Below, piece by piece: positions 63,653 to 64,000 of a stretch of 64,000 nucleotides of DNA. The position numbers were made by a program, and so were the translations under genes. The first letter of the stretch is position 1. Each line of letters opens with the position of its first letter. The notes below the pieces were generated by a model. The model ran no database searches. It was not told the origin of the DNA and worked only from the letters and a program-made list of their open reading frames with translations. Location of the stretch: the NCBI RefSeq assembly GCF_900141995.1, contig NZ_FQZA01000004.1, positions 233,396 through 297,395 on the forward strand, written 5' to 3'. The stretch comes from Palleronia salina. Its GTDB lineage: Bacteria > Pseudomonadota > Alphaproteobacteria > Rhodobacterales > Rhodobacteraceae.

Positions 63653-64000
63653 TGAGCTGCCCCAACCGAGTGGTCCAGGTTGATTGTTAGTGCATCGCTG
63701 GTCGCCGGTCGACGGCTATGATGCTCTCCGGCGCCGGAGGCCTGTAGCCCAAGGCGCTGTGGGGCCGGACGGTATTGTAGTGGCGACGCCACCGCTCGAT
63801 GAGGATCTGGGCCTCACGGAGCGAATAGAAAACCTCTCCGTCGAGCAGCTCGTTGCGGAATCGAGCGTTGAAGCTTTCGCAGTAGCCGTTCTCCCAAGGT
63901 GAGCCAGGCTCGATGTAGGCGGTCTTGGCACCGACGGCGCCGATCCAGTCGCGGACCTTCAGAGCAACAAATTCGGCACCGTTGTCGGACCTTATAAACT
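63653..64000 (-). mobile_element. IS3-family insertion sequence, 3' end, running off the window
   Basis: The plus-strand sequence TGAGCTGCCCCAACCGAG at 63653 has the TGA-CTGCCCC form of IS3-family (IS407-like) terminal repeats, 34 bp outside the transposase stop codon. The left boundary is inferred from this and from where the neighbouring gene is cut; the other end lies outside the window. Confidence 0.7.
63687..64000 (-). CDS. IS3-family transposase OrfB, C-terminal part
   Basis: The frame is open from the window edge to a TAA at 63687. It encodes the end of an IS3-type DDE integrase: RSDNGAEFVALKVRDWIGAV (second Asp), SPWENGYCESFNARFRNELL (catalytic Glu) and RRHYNTVRPHSALGYRPPAP. Only about 104 residues are inside the window and no start codon is present. 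It is intact as far as visible. Confidence 0.9.
   Translation of the reverse strand, partial: FIRSDNGAEFVALKVRDWIGAVGAKTAYIEPGSPWENGYCESFNARFRNELLDGEVFYSLREAQILIERWRRHYNTVRPHSALGYRPPAPESIIAVDRRPAMH

Overview
The window is a GC-rich (roughly two-thirds G+C by eye) chromosomal segment from an alphaproteobacterium, most probably of the order Rhodobacterales (Roseobacter/Paracoccaceae group). The evidence is gene order and small signature genes: aroA-GFA-cmk-rpsA-ihfB-lapA-trpF-trpB, leuA followed by mreBCD-mrdA-rodA, a DUF1127 protein beside a YbhL/Bax-inhibitor gene, a PCuAC copper chaperone, an FeS-type CryB/PhrB photolyase followed by its overlapping SDR partner, and copies of an intergenic repeat (CCCCGAGGTATTT...AGAAAGATGAAG type) that I associate with this group. 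I cannot name a genus.

Layout. 0-5 kb: L-lactate/2-hydroxyacid dehydrogenase, an amylosucrase-like GH13 enzyme, then a cupin and a small membrane protein divergent from a LysR regulator with two perfect palindromes between them. 5-8 kb: rplY (long L25), pth, DUF2237 and DUF4893 proteins. 7.8-15.6 kb: a long minus-strand block for tryptophan and aromatic biosynthesis and translation (aroA, GFA, cmk, rpsA, ihfB, lapA, trpF, small membrane protein, trpB), preceded by a probable 24-residue Phe-rich peptide gene. 15.7-20.7 kb: trmB, DUF998, then DUF1636-cobC-cobD (late cobalamin synthesis) and a lytic transglycosylase. 20.7-26.2 kb: katG and a gluconate/idonate cluster. 26-38 kb: YmdB-type phosphoesterase, copper chaperone, 5-FCL-mgtE, two purine deaminases, histidinol phosphatase, XRE regulator, quinone oxidoreductase, homocysteine methyltransferase, LysR, DUF1127, YbhL. 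38-45 kb: nadE, an exported 18-repeat MORN protein, LLM oxidoreductase, photolyase and SDR. 45-52.6 kb: leuA with a leucine leader peptide, then the mreBCD-mrdA-rodA elongasome operon. 52.6-60.2 kb: GST, GhrA-like reductase, SseB-like, UDG-like, exported MsrB, nhaA with a structured 5' leader, and capsule export genes kpsT/kpsE.

60.4-64 kb is the only clearly accessory part. A tRNA-Gln gene is followed at once by a truncated tyrosine integrase; its 3' end is joined tail-to-tail to a truncated minus-strand gene. Behind that lie a frameshifted helix-turn-helix gene and a third gene whose 5' end is cut by an IS3-family element that runs off the window. This is a decayed integrative element, possibly a three-gene recombinase module.

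The observations most worth checking are: the mutually exclusive structures that would expose or hide the nhaA Shine-Dalgarno site (candidate cation riboswitch); the Leu-rich attenuation leader of leuA; the nine-plus-nine segmental duplication in the MORN protein; the small ORF upstream of aroA; the two nested palindromes in the LysR/cupin intergenic region; and the decayed mobile module next to tRNA-Gln. No CRISPR array, prophage structural genes or rRNA operon were seen. All assignments come from reading the sequence without database searches.
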